Assembly (NCBI GenBank): GCA_002437435.1 | Contig: DJPV01000027.1 | Span: forward strand, 1-44,394 | Length of the DNA stretch: 44,394 nucleotides | Direction of reading: 5' to 3' | Source: Lachnospiraceae bacterium UBA6403 | Lineage (GTDB): Bacteria; Bacillota; Clostridia; Lachnospirales; Lachnospiraceae | Shown here: piece by piece, positions 25,563 to 33,399 of the stretch | Numbering within the stretch: the first letter of the stretch is position 1 | Layout: every line of letters starts with the position of its first letter | Translations under genes and position numbers: made by a program | Notes under the pieces: model-generated | The model's database searches: none | Seen by the model: only the letters and a program-made list of their open reading frames with translations | What the model was told of the DNA's origin: nothing

Positions 25563-27932
25563 ATGAGAAAAAAAGGACTAAGGAGGCTGTGGACAGGAAT
25601 GCTGTTATTAGGGATGGCAGTGTTCAGTTTTACATTTACACCGGTGAAGGCAGAGGAAGCCGAGGTGGTGATCAATGAGTCGACATTTCCGGATCGGGTA
25701 TTTCGGGAATATGTCAGCAGCAAATTTGACACAGATAAAAACGGAAGCTTGTCACAGAATGAGATAACAGCGGTAACTGAGATCAATATAGAGTGTGATG
25801 GAGATAAAGATAAAACAGCGTCTCTTAAAGGAATAGAATATTTTTCTGAACTATCTAAATTAGACTGTGATAAAAACAAACTGACCGATTTAGATGTAAG
25901 GGAAAACACGCAATTAACTTATTTATCATGCAAACAAAATCAGTTGAAGAACCTTGATGTTTCTAAAAACAGCAAATTACAGATACTGTATTTTTATGGT
26001 AATCAAATATCAGGCATAGATCTGAGCCGGAATACAGAACTGCTGTTATTGTCATGTGGTGGTAATAAATTGACGAAATTGGACTTGAGCCGGAATACAG
26101 AATTAACCAGTCTGCATTGCTATCAAAATCAGTTGGAAAGTCTTGAAGTAAGCAATTTGAAAAGATTAACTACACTGGAATGCTTCAATAATCAATTGAC
26201 AAGTCTGGATATAAGCGGGGATACTGCATTAAAAGAATTATCATGTTATGGTAACAGCCTGACAAGTCTGGATACCAGTAATAATAAGGCGTTGATCAGA
26301 TTAGTATGCAGAGAAAACCAGATCAAAGAACTGAAATTAAGTTCTAATACGGAATTAGAAGAACTATATTGCGAAAATAATAACCTGACGAGTCTGGATA
26401 TAAGCAATAATACAGAAATATTAGAATTAGCCTGCAATAGCAATAAGTTAACTGCGCTGAAGCTGGGAAATAATAAAAAATTAAATTATTTAAGCTGTAG
26501 TTATAATCGTTTGACGAGTCTGTATATTGGTGAAAATACAGCATTGGACAATTTAATAATTAATGATAATTCTATTGGTAGTTTAAATCTTAGCAGAAAT
26601 TATGCTTTAACAACATTGTACTGTGATAATAATAAATTGACAAGTCTGGATACCGGTGCAAATACAAAACTGTTATATTTAAGCTGTTCCAATAATCAAT
26701 TAACAAGCTTGGATGTCAGTAAAAATTCGGAATTGTTCATGTTATATTGCGATGCTAATCAAATATCCGGTCTGGATCTCGGTGAAAACAAAAAACTGAG
26801 CATGTTATCTGTTGAGAATAACCCGATTATGATATTAAACGTAACAGATACTTTTTCTGATAGAACTTTAACGTCAAAGATTGATTTGATCAATAAAGTG
26901 CAGATGGATTTAAGCAAATGTGCCGGATGGGATGCAGATAAAATATCGAATATAACAGGTGCAAAATTAGTTGGAGATATTCTGGAATTCGATACTGGAG
27001 CAAATGAGGTTTCTTACAGCTATGACTGTGGATACAATTGTATCCTGAATGTACAGTTTGATATCCGCTTATATGAGTTTAAGATAGAATATCAATTAAA
27101 TGGTGGAATCAATGCCGAGATGAATCCTGCAACTTATTATCCGAGCCTGAATGAAATCATATTAGAGAATCCGGAAAGAGAAGGTTATGCATTTGATGGC
27201 TGGTATGAGGATGCCGAATTTAAATCAAGAATAACAGCCATACCAAAAGGACATGTTGGAGATGTGAGACTTTATGCGAAATGGACGAAACTCCCGGATT
27301 CTGATCCAAAACCAACGCCAGCCCCGGAACCGGCACCGGACGATCCGTCAAAGAATCCAAATCAGGGAACAACAGTAACACCGTCCAAGGAAGTAAAGGC
27401 GAAGATTGTAAAGATAACAGCAATCACAAAGAAGGTTGCTCCGGGTAAGAGGTTGACTTTAAAAGCAACCGTTACACCTAAGAAAGCGAAAAACAAGAAG
27501 GTTAAATGGACAATCCGTAAATCGGATAAGAAGTATGCTTCCATAAACGGCAGGGGTGTATTGACAGTTAAAAAGACTGCCAAAGGTAAGACAATCAAGG
27601 TAACTGCAACAGCAGCCGGTAACAGCAGGGTGAAAGCAGTTTATACTGTTAAAGTCATGAAAAAGGCAGTTAAGAGGGTTATGATCACATCAAAGAAAAA
27701 TACTGTAAAGAAAGTAACGGTCAGGAAAAAGCAGTCCGTAACCTTAAAGGCAAAGCTGACTCCGACGAAGGGAATCAGTAAAGAAGTGACCTGGATCTCC
27801 AGTAATCCGAAGATCGCAAGGGTAACAGCTAAGGGTAAGGTAACAGGAAAGAAAAAAGGAACAGTTAAGATCACTGCAAAAGCAAAGGATGGAAGCGGGG
27901 AAAAGGCAACTATTACGATCCAGGTAAAATAG
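25563..27932 (+). CDS. Secreted leucine-rich repeat protein with InlB-type and Ig-like domains
   Basis: This 789-residue protein has a signal peptide (basic start, hydrophobic core, probable cleavage after TPVKA near residue 30). Residues 56-68 (DTDKNGSLSQNEI) form a calcium-binding EF-hand or dockerin-like loop. Sixteen leucine-rich repeats of exactly 21 residues follow (97-432), most with Cys in LxxLxCxxNxLTSLD, as in internalin J-type repeats. Then come an InlB B-repeat-like domain (about 505-575, YQLNGG...FDGWYEDAEF...LYAKW), a Pro/Asp-rich linker (about 578-606), and two very Lys-rich BIG2 Ig-like domains to the end. No LPXTG motif or membrane anchor is seen. The basic C-terminus may hold it to the wall by charge. 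A surface binding or adhesion role is inferred. Confidence 0.9.
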   Translation: MRKKGLRRLWTGMLLLGMAVFSFTFTPVKAEEAEVVINESTFPDRVFREYVSSKFDTDKNGSLSQNEITAVTEINIECDGDKDKTASLKGIEYFSELSKLDCDKNKLTDLDVRENTQLTYLSCKQNQLKNLDVSKNSKLQILYFYGNQISGIDLSRNTELLLLSCGGNKLTKLDLSRNTELTSLHCYQNQLESLEVSNLKRLTTLECFNNQLTSLDISGDTALKELSCYGNSLTSLDTSNNKALIRLVCRENQIKELKLSSNTELEELYCENNNLTSLDISNNTEILELACNSNKLTALKLGNNKKLNYLSCSYNRLTSLYIGENTALDNLIINDNSIGSLNLSRNYALTTLYCDNNKLTSLDTGANTKLLYLSCSNNQLTSLDVSKNSELFMLYCDANQISGLDLGENKKLSMLSVENNPIMILNVTDTFSDRTLTSKIDLINKVQMDLSKCAGWDADKISNITGAKLVGDILEFDTGANEVSYSYDCGYNCILNVQFDIRLYEFKIEYQLNGGINAEMNPATYYPSLNEIILENPEREGYAFDGWYEDAEFKSRITAIPKGHVGDVRLYAKWTKLPDSDPKPTPAPEPAPDDPSKNPNQGTTVTPSKEVKAKIVKITAITKKVAPGKRLTLKATVTPKKAKNKKVKWTIRKSDKKYASINGRGVLTVKKTAKGKTIKVTATAAGNSRVKAVYTVKVMKKAVKRVMITSKKNTVKKVTVRKKQSVTLKAKLTPTKGISKEVTWISSNPKIARVTAKGKVTGKKKGTVKITAKAKDGSGEKATITIQVK
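25851..26858 (+). repeat. Sixteen tandem 63-base coding repeats (21-residue LRRs)
   Basis: Codon-level periodicity of 63 bases runs without a length change for sixteen units inside the LRR gene. The DNA units are diverged, so this is an old protein repeat rather than a recent expansion. Confidence 0.8.
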
Positions 27933-27970
27933 GTGATCATCAATATAGAAAGACATGTATACTTATAATA

Positions 27971-28429
27971 ATGCAAATTGATTTAAGATTAAAATGTTCA
28001 AACAAAAATATGAAAGTAACAGCAAAAGATGGATATATTTGTGTAGAATATGGAAAGAAAGCTGGTAAGGCAACAATTACCTGTACAGTAAAAGGTGTTA
28101 AACTGAAAACAACTTTTACAGTAAAGAAATATACCAATCCTGTAAGTTCGATAAAGGTTGGAAGCAAGAATTATACTTCAAAATTTGCAAAAAATGATTA
28201 TATCTATATTTCAAAAAAAGTATCAAAGAAGACACTGAATATAAAGGCTAAAAAAGGCTGGACGATTACATCAGTAGGTGTGTATAACGGTAAGAGTAAA
28301 CATTATGATGTAAATAAATCCAGTTTTTCCAAGAAAATTACATTGAACAAGAAATATGCAGATGTGATTGTTAGTCTGTATCAGAAGAGTACAGGACTTA
28401 AAGAATCCTTAATGATAACATACAGATAA
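27971..28429 (+). pseudogene. Ig-like domain fragment, probable remnant of a surface protein
   Basis: This 152-residue frame resembles the C-terminal part of a Lys-rich BIG2/Ig-like secreted protein (KKAGKATITCTVKGVKLKTTFTVKKYTNPVSSIKVG...). It lacks a signal peptide, and its ATG at 27971 has no recognisable ribosome binding site. It begins 39 bases after the LRR gene, whose own last Ig domain ends naturally, so a simple frameshift does not explain it. The frame stays open upstream across the end of the LRR gene. The likeliest reading is the tail of a second surface protein left after deletion or recombination. It could also be a short expressed protein coupled to the LRR gene. The terminator after it would serve both. 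Confidence 0.5.
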
Positions 28430-28450
28430 TTAAAAACAAGAAGTTAATTA

Positions 28451-28500
28451 AAAGGTGTTGATATATAAATCAGAACAATTTTATATATCAGCACCTTTTT
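28451..28500 (+). terminator. Strong terminator after the surface protein genes
   Basis: A stem of 16-19 pairs runs from 28451-28469 (beginning AAAGGTGTTGATATA) to 28480-28498 (TATATCAGCACCTTT), with one T-G wobble and a ten-base loop, ending in T residues. Confidence 0.9.
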
Positions 28501-28501
28501 G

Positions 28502-28530
28502 TTGTGCCTGACCATAAGGTGTGGTATACT
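28502..28530 (+). promoter_or_regulatory. Promoter of degV with extended -10
   Basis: TTGTGC (28502-28507) and TATACT (28525-28530) have a 17-base spacer and a TG one base before the -10. The start codon is 79 bases downstream, after two palindromes. Confidence 0.62.
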
Positions 28531-28557
28531 TTACATAGCGATTTGGTAAAATATATC

Positions 28558-28595
28558 ATATGGTTTTAAAAACCATATTTACCATAAAATGGTAA
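28558..28595 (+). promoter_or_regulatory. Two adjacent palindromes in the degV leader
   Basis: ATATGGTTTT (28558-28567) and AAAACCATAT (28569-28578) are perfect inverted arms around one base. Directly after, TTACCAT-AAA-ATGGTAA (28579-28595) forms a second seven-base palindrome. GGTAAA at 28545-28550 could also pair with TTTACC (28578-28583), giving an alternative fold. They could be operators or RNA hairpins near the ribosome binding site. No known regulator motif is recognised. Confidence 0.5.
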
Positions 28596-28609
28596 TGGAG
28601 GGTGTTAAA

Positions 28610-29473
28610 ATGAATGATTATGTTATATTAACGGATTCATCTTGTGATCTGCCGGATGATATTATAAAGCGGTATCAACTGGAGGTGCTTCAGCTTGATT
28701 TCATAATAGAGGGAGAAGGCAGCTTCCACAATGCACAGGCAGATATTAAAGATGTGTACAATAAACTTCGAAATGGAGCAAATATCAAGACTTCTGCTGC
28801 AAATATATCACAGGCTTCGGAGGTGATAGAAGCGTTATTTAAGAAGAGTAAAGATGTTTTATATCTTGGTTTCTCATCAGGACTTAGTTCTACCTATCAG
28901 ACTGTATATATGGCCGGTCAGGAATTGATGGAGCAGTATCCTGAACGTAAGATGGTGAGTGTAGATACTTTAGCGGCATCTATGGGACAGGGGCTTCTGG
29001 TATATAAGGCATGTCAGGCACGCGATGAGGGAAAAAGTCTGGAGGAAAATGCACAGTATATAGAAGATATCAAGTTGAAGTTATGTCATTGGTTTACAGT
29101 AGACGATCTGTTTTTCTTAAAAAGAGGTGGACGTGTATCTGGTGTGACGGCTACAGTTGGTACGATGCTATCGATTAAACCAATCCTGCATGTAGATGAT
29201 GAGGGACATCTGATCAATGTAAGTAAAGTTCGAGGAAGAAAGGCATCAATCACAGAACTCGCCAACAGAATGGAGAAACTGGCAGTACATCCTGAAGATC
29301 AGGATATTTTTATCAGTCATGGTGACTGTATAGAGGATGCAGAAAAGCTGGCTTCTATTATTAAAGAAAGATTCGGAAATGATAGAATCACGATATCCTA
29401 TGTCGGCCCTGTGATAGGAGCACATTCAGGTCCCGGTACACTTGCTTTATTCTTCCTTGGAGAACACAGATAA
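28610..29473 (+). CDS. DegV family fatty acid-binding protein
   Basis: The start is ATG 28610 (MNDYVILTDSSCDLPDD), preceded by GGAGGG; upstream in-frame ATGs at 28589 and 28595 lie inside a palindrome and lack a site. The 287-residue protein has the DegV features: TDSSCDLP at the start, IKTSAANISQ, LYLGFSSGLSSTYQT, VDTLAASMGQG, FLKRGGRVSG, and GPVIGAHSGPGTLALFFLG at the end. DegV/FakB proteins bind a single fatty acid and present it to FakA kinase for phosphorylation and entry into phospholipid synthesis. FakA is not in this window. Which fatty acid it binds cannot be told. Confidence 0.93.
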   Translation: MNDYVILTDSSCDLPDDIIKRYQLEVLQLDFIIEGEGSFHNAQADIKDVYNKLRNGANIKTSAANISQASEVIEALFKKSKDVLYLGFSSGLSSTYQTVYMAGQELMEQYPERKMVSVDTLAASMGQGLLVYKACQARDEGKSLEENAQYIEDIKLKLCHWFTVDDLFFLKRGGRVSGVTATVGTMLSIKPILHVDDEGHLINVSKVRGRKASITELANRMEKLAVHPEDQDIFISHGDCIEDAEKLASIIKERFGNDRITISYVGPVIGAHSGPGTLALFFLGEHR

Positions 29474-29543
29474 GCAAATTTCTCCAGAAAAAGACAGATG
29501 ACATGTTTAAGAAAAAATAATTAAGAATCATTCCTAATAAGTA

Positions 29544-29571
29544 TTGACATTTTGATACAAATGTGTAAAAT
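29544..29571 (+). promoter_or_regulatory. Strong promoter of the reverse rubrerythrin gene
   Basis: A perfect TTGACA (29544-29549) and TAAAAT (29566-29571) with a 16-base spacer and TG just before the -10. Confidence 0.75.
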
Positions 29572-29585
29572 AGACTTATAGAAAT

Positions 29586-29600
29586 TGATAACGTTTCTCA
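29586..29600 (+). promoter_or_regulatory. Fur/PerR-like operator overlapping the transcript start region
   Basis: TGATAAC-G-TTTCTCA matches the 7-1-7 Fur-family consensus TGATAATnATTATCA at 11 of 14 positions. It starts 15 bases after the -10, where a bound repressor would block initiation or early elongation. PerR control of rubrerythrins is known in Clostridium. Assignment to PerR rather than Fur or Zur is inference. Confidence 0.5.
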
Positions 29601-29639
29601 ATAAGAATAAACGATAGAAAAGCAAAGGAGATTTTAATT

Positions 29640-30182
29640 ATGGCAAAGTTTGTATGTAGTGTATGTGGATATGTATATGAAGGAGAAGCTGCTCCGGCAC
29701 AGTGCCCAGTATGTAAGGCACCTGCTGAGAAGTTCATCAAACAGGGTGATGATAAGACTTGGGCAGCGGAACATGTTGTAGGTGTAGCACAGGGCGCACC
29801 GGAAGATATTATGCAGGATTTAAGAGCAAATTTCCAGGGCGAATGTTCAGAGGTAGGTATGTACCTTGCAATGGCTCGTGTAGCATTCAGAGAAGGTTAT
29901 CCTGAGATTGGTAACTACTGGGAGAAGGCAGCATATGAAGAAGCAGAACATGCTGCTAAGTTCGCAGAACTTCTTGGTGAAGTAGTTACAGATTCAACAA
30001 AGAAGAACCTTGAGATGAGAGTAGAGGCAGAGCATGGTGCAACTGCTGGTAAGACAGATCTTGCAAAACGTGCAAAGGCACTTAATCTGGATGCAATTCA
30101 TGATACTGTTCATGAGATGGCAAGAGATGAGGCAAGACATGGAAAGGCATTTGAAGGTCTCTTAAAGAGATATTTCGGCTAA
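29640..30182 (+). CDS. Reverse rubrerythrin (rubredoxin domain first)
   Basis: This 180-residue protein has an N-terminal rubredoxin-type iron site (Cys6, Cys9, Cys22, Cys25 in CSVCG and QCPVCK). A four-helix diiron domain follows, with ExxH-type ligands in [34 protein letters not shown] and [13 protein letters not shown]. Classical rubrerythrins carry the rubredoxin domain at the C-terminus; this order defines the reverse type, which in Clostridium reduces peroxide and oxygen with electrons from NADH. The strong promoter and Fur/PerR-like box fit an oxidative stress gene. A bidirectional terminator separates it from the convergent gene. Confidence 0.95.
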   Translation: MAKFVCSVCGYVYEGEAAPAQCPVCKAPAEKFIKQGDDKTWAAEHVVGVAQGAPEDIMQDLRANFQGECSEVGMYLAMARVAFREGYPEIGNYWEKAAYEEAEHAAKFAELLGEVVTDSTKKNLEMRVEAEHGATAGKTDLAKRAKALNLDAIHDTVHEMARDEARHGKAFEGLLKRYFG

Positions 30183-30198
30183 TCATTCTATGGATGAA

Positions 30199-30220
30199 TC
30201 GTGCATGCAAGATGGCACGA
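30199..30220 (+). other. Small hairpin downstream of the rubrerythrin gene
   Basis: TCGTGC (30199-30204) pairs with GCACGA (30215-30220). There is no T-run. It lies 16 bases after the stop and may protect the transcript end ahead of the true terminator. Confidence 0.3.
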
Positions 30221-30259
30221 CAAAATAATTAAGAAGTAAATATATAATACACTCTAATA

Positions 30260-30299
30260 AAAAATCCGGCTGACAGAATTTTCTGACAGTCGGATTTTT
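30260..30299. terminator. Bidirectional terminator between convergent genes
   Basis: AAAAATCCGGCTG at the left pairs with CAGTCGGATTTTT at the right, with CAGAA/TTCTG extending the stem inward. T-runs on both strands allow it to end the rubrerythrin transcript and the minus-strand gene that stops at 30379. Confidence 0.88.
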
Positions 30300-30378
30300 A
30301 GTCATAATGCATCAAACTATTTATATTCAGTCCGATATCAATTTTTGATTGGATATAGAAACTATATCTATATTTGGG

Positions 30379-31401
30379 TTAGTCCTTCAATTTAAAAGAT
30401 GAGTTGTTGTTGCCGCCAAATGTATTAGGATCTAAGTCATTTGCAGTAGTTGTATTAGCCCCATTTGTGTTTGAGAATGGATTGGTTGGCTCATATGTCT
30501 CAGGGTTTGTATTTGCATATGACTGATCACCATACTGCATAGTTCCGTTTGGTGTAGTGCCATGAGGGCTGTATGTATCATTCATACCCGGATTCTGTGT
30601 GCCGGGATCCGTATAGTTCATGCCCGGATTCTGTGTGCCGGGATCCGTATAGTTCATGCCCGCATTCATGCCGGGAGCATTTGGATCGTTATATGTGTTG
30701 CCATATGCATCCGGATAAGGTGCTGATGGAATTTCTGGTGTATAGACCATATTCTTGTGTCTGATGAAAGCAAATATAATGAGCAGGATTCCGATAACAA
30801 AGAATACAAGACCTATAATAATTGATGTGCGGCATCCATCTTTTGTCATTACTTTGATGTAGTATGGCTGCATATAGGAATCCAGTAAAGCTTTATCATC
30901 AGAGGTAAGGGTGATGCCATAGGAGGATGCGTACATGTCATAGACAAAATCTCTCATATATCCCATGACCTCATTGCTTGATTTGCATAACTTGCCGGTA
31001 TAGTGTAATGGACCCGGATTGGTGTTTGACTGATACCATGTATAGTCAGATAATTTTTCAAGATCATCTTTCTTTGATTCTGAGACATTCAATCCGAGAT
31101 AGTAATCATTATTTTCAAGTGCGTTGATCAGATAATATTGTTCTGTAGTTCTTTTGAATACATAGTTGGTAGTTTCGACATTTTCACAGAATGAATAATT
31201 GGCATATTCAACATCGATCTCTACATATTTGCCATCAGCCAGATCACTTACTGATGCAGTATTCAGATTGAGAAGATTCCCGTTCAGCTTACTGTAATCC
31301 CGAATTCCCTGAAAGGCAAATACAGCACCAATGACTGCGAATATAATACCCGGAATAAGGAGATCTGAAAGTCTCTTCCTTTTTTGTTTGTTTTTTAACA
31401 T
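30379..31401 (-). CDS. Two-pass membrane protein with a repeat-containing Asn/Pro/Thr/Gly tail
   Basis: The start is the ATG ending at 31401 (MLKNKQKRKRLSDLLIPG), eight bases after GGGAGGAC on the minus strand; a longer frame has no site. The 340-residue protein has a basic start, a membrane segment (about 15-35), an outside domain of about 160 residues, and a second membrane segment (about 195-215). The cytoplasmic tail of about 120 residues is rich in Asn, Pro, Thr, Gly and Tyr. The tail holds two exact copies of the 12-residue unit GMNYTDPGTQNP. No family is recognised with confidence. The layout, a membrane core with a low-complexity cytoplasmic tail, resembles the PPNF-repeat protein at 23737. 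Confidence 0.75.
   Translation of the reverse strand: MLKNKQKRKRLSDLLIPGIIFAVIGAVFAFQGIRDYSKLNGNLLNLNTASVSDLADGKYVEIDVEYANYSFCENVETTNYVFKRTTEQYYLINALENNDYYLGLNVSESKKDDLEKLSDYTWYQSNTNPGPLHYTGKLCKSSNEVMGYMRDFVYDMYASSYGITLTSDDKALLDSYMQPYYIKVMTKDGCRTSIIIGLVFFVIGILLIIFAFIRHKNMVYTPEIPSAPYPDAYGNTYNDPNAPGMNAGMNYTDPGTQNPGMNYTDPGTQNPGMNDTYSPHGTTPNGTMQYGDQSYANTNPETYEPTNPFSNTNGANTTTANDLDPNTFGGNNNSSFKLKD
30587..30658 (-). repeat. Two exact 36-base tandem repeats
   Basis: The unit beginning CCCGGATTCTGTGTGCCGGG is repeated head to tail with period 36 (30587-30622 and 30623-30658), followed by a partial copy. It encodes the 12-residue repeats in the tail of the minus-strand membrane protein. The exact identity indicates a recent duplication. 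Confidence 0.85.
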
Positions 31402-31442
31402 ATAAATGTCCTCCCATTTTTTTGTGAGCAAAAATGCCATTT

Positions 31443-31463
31443 TTGTAGTACAATAGACTACAA
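31443..31463. repeat. Inverted repeat upstream of the minus-strand membrane protein gene
   Basis: TTGTAGT-N7-ACTACAA, perfect seven-base arms, 42 bases upstream of the gene start on the minus strand. It is placed as an operator would be. The rest of the divergent gap (31464-31701) is AT-rich and shows no promoter I can support. Confidence 0.4.
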
Positions 31464-31701
31464 GCTGCTCTCTTCTGAAATTTTATCAAATCTGCATTTT
31501 TTAGACAATGTGTAATCTGCTGAAAAAAAGCAACTATTATCAAGGTATGCAGGATGTTTGCAGATTGTTTTTTGGATAATTTGACCAGAACAAATTAATT
31601 CAGAAAAACACAGGATAAGGAATAGTAAGATGAAAGAACAGTAAGGCAGAAGAATAAAGAATGAGTAGAATGAACATATCAGAAAAAGGATTTAAACTGA
31701 G

Positions 31702-32415
31702 ATGCATAAGAATGGAATAACAAATATAAATAAAACGAAAAATTCAGGCGGATCAAGAACAGCAAATACAAATAAGCCTAAAAATCCAAGAGAATCAAGA
31801 ACAACAAACAAAACCGCAAATAGGAATACAGACAAATCTGCAAATAATAAATCATCAGGGAAAAGAAAGCAGAATACAGCAGACAGTAAAAAACGCTTCC
31901 TGTATCTGATCCCGGTTATTATATGGATGGTATTTATTTTCTATATGTCAGGAAAGACCGGACAGGAGTCCTCCGGGCAGAGTGGAAAGGTCAGTTTATT
32001 TTTAACCAATCTGTTGGAAAAGGTGCGGCAGGATCCGGCACAGGAGATGCAGAGGCTACAGGATATTCTGGAGCTTGTTATAAGAAAGGCTGCACATATG
32101 ACAGAGTATGCGATCCTGTTCTTACTTTCATATCTGGCAATGGTGAAGATATCCATGAGCCAGAGCAGATTTTATAATAGAAGCATAGCTGTCTTAATTT
32201 CATTATTATATGCATGTTCGGATGAGATGCACCAGCTATTGGTTCCGGGCAGGAGTGGAAGAATGATTGATGTTGGAATTGATATGGGAGGAGTCGCTAT
32301 CGTTCTTATATGTATGCTTCTGTCTAAGAATACAAAATGGAAGATTATTTGTGGTGTAATGGCGGGGATGTTGTTAGTTGCAGCATTTGTTGTTTTATTA
32401 TTTGTATCATTTTGA
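31702..32415 (+). CDS. VanZ-like family membrane protein
   Basis: This 237-residue protein has about 65 N-terminal residues that are basic and rich in Asn, Thr, Lys and Ser, then four hydrophobic segments. The VanZ-type signature is present: FYMSGKTGQES after the first segment, RKAAHMTEYAILFLLSYLA, and SDEMHQLLVPGRSGRMIDVGIDMGG. VanZ from enterococci gives low teicoplanin resistance, but most family members have unknown roles, so resistance should not be inferred. The long basic tail is unusual for the family. An AAAGGA site lies 12 bases before the ATG, which is slightly long. Confidence 0.87.
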   Translation: MHKNGITNINKTKNSGGSRTANTNKPKNPRESRTTNKTANRNTDKSANNKSSGKRKQNTADSKKRFLYLIPVIIWMVFIFYMSGKTGQESSGQSGKVSLFLTNLLEKVRQDPAQEMQRLQDILELVIRKAAHMTEYAILFLLSYLAMVKISMSQSRFYNRSIAVLISLLYACSDEMHQLLVPGRSGRMIDVGIDMGGVAIVLICMLLSKNTKWKIICGVMAGMLLVAAFVVLLFVSF

Positions 32416-32454
32416 AAAACTGACGCAGGACTCGATCATTCCCGCGTACAGTAG

Positions 32455-32483
32455 TTTACTTCATGCTGAAAAAATGATATATT
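32455..32483 (+). promoter_or_regulatory. Promoter of the chorismate mutase-pyr gene group
   Basis: TTTACT (32455-32460) and TATATT (32478-32483) have a 17-base spacer and an upstream TG (TGATATATT). It lies 36 bases before the chorismate mutase start and may also drive pyrF, pyrK and pyrD. Confidence 0.6.
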
Positions 32484-32518
32484 AGTGAATATATGTTGTG
32501 TCAAAAGGAGCCGGAAAA

Positions 32519-33373
32519 ATGACATTAGAAGAAGTTAGAATGCAGATTGATGTGGTTGATAAGCAGATCAAGTCTTTGTTTAAGGAACGAATGATGCTTG
32601 CAGATCAGGTCGCAAGGGTAAAGGCAGAATCAGAGGATGCGATATACAAGCCGGATCGGGAAGAAGCCATTATAACGAAGCTGACCGGAGATGTAGATGA
32701 CAGTATCAAGAAAGAATATACAGCACTGATCAAACGTGTCATGGAGGTCAGCAGAAAGTATCAGTATGGAAGAACATTAGAGCTTCGGAATTGTCTTGAT
32801 GTATCGTTTGTGACTGAGGAACCTGAGGTGAAAAAGCTTGCCATGCTGAAGCATGAACTTTACATATGTCAGGGGTATTCCAGAGATATGGTGAATACGG
32901 TCAGTGATTATGAACAGGTTATGGAACTGATCCGGCAGGATGAAGTAGATGCCGGCATGGGTATATTTGAGGATATCAGCTATGGTGTATCGGATTCGCT
33001 GCATGAAACACTTACTATGAACGACCTATATATTTACAGGTGTGATGAGGTGTTGGATGAAGGGCACCGAAAGAAGGTTGTGACATTTGGAAAACAATTG
33101 GTAGTTTTGCCTGAGCATAACCGGTTAAAGATCGTATTTGTATGTAAGAATAAGAGTGGCAGTCTGGCGAGCGTTTTATCGATGATATCGGATTATGGGG
33201 TGAATCTGACCGAGATCCATTCAGTACCGTTCCGTGGTGGAGAATGGAATTATCGGTTTTATATTGAGTTAAATGGAAATCTGCTTCAGAAAGAGATCCA
33301 GGCACTTGTGTTCCAGCTGATGAATGAGACAGAGACATTTAAGATACTTGGAAGTTATTATTGTGAACAATAA
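32519..33373 (+). CDS. Chorismate mutase-ACT protein with a vestigial prephenate dehydratase region
   Basis: The start is ATG 32519, eight bases after AAGGAG. The protein is 284 residues. Residues 1-85 are an AroQ-type chorismate mutase with the expected Arg, Lys, Asp-Arg-Glu residues (EEVRMQID, KERMMLADQVARVKAE, KPDREEAI). The C-terminal 85 residues are an ACT domain (KSGSLASVLSMISDYGVNLTEIHS). Between them only about 105 residues remain, where a bifunctional P-protein (about 370 residues) has about 180 of prephenate dehydratase. The retained part resembles the first lobe (VMELIRQDEVDAGMGIFEDISYG), and the TRF catalytic motif is absent. It probably makes prephenate under amino acid control without dehydratase activity. 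The window does not show who supplies that activity. Confidence 0.82.
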   Translation: MTLEEVRMQIDVVDKQIKSLFKERMMLADQVARVKAESEDAIYKPDREEAIITKLTGDVDDSIKKEYTALIKRVMEVSRKYQYGRTLELRNCLDVSFVTEEPEVKKLAMLKHELYICQGYSRDMVNTVSDYEQVMELIRQDEVDAGMGIFEDISYGVSDSLHETLTMNDLYIYRCDEVLDEGHRKKVVTFGKQLVVLPEHNRLKIVFVCKNKSGSLASVLSMISDYGVNLTEIHSVPFRGGEWNYRFYIELNGNLLQKEIQALVFQLMNETETFKILGSYYCEQ

Positions 33374-33399
33374 ATATTTATATATAAGGGAGAAAAGAC

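Noticed and set aside
25851..26858. Regular 63-base periodicity that could be read as a repeat array or CRISPR.
   Set aside because: The units are in frame, diverged at DNA level and encode 21-residue LRRs; there are no conserved repeats with unique spacers.
27900..27980. A frameshift joining the LRR gene and the Ig-like fragment into one gene.
   Set aside because: The LRR protein ends at a natural Ig domain end (TITIQVK), and the fragment would not continue that domain.
31702..32415. VanZ-like gene as a glycopeptide resistance determinant.
   Set aside because: No vanHAX or sensor genes are nearby, and VanZ-like proteins are common in susceptible Firmicutes.
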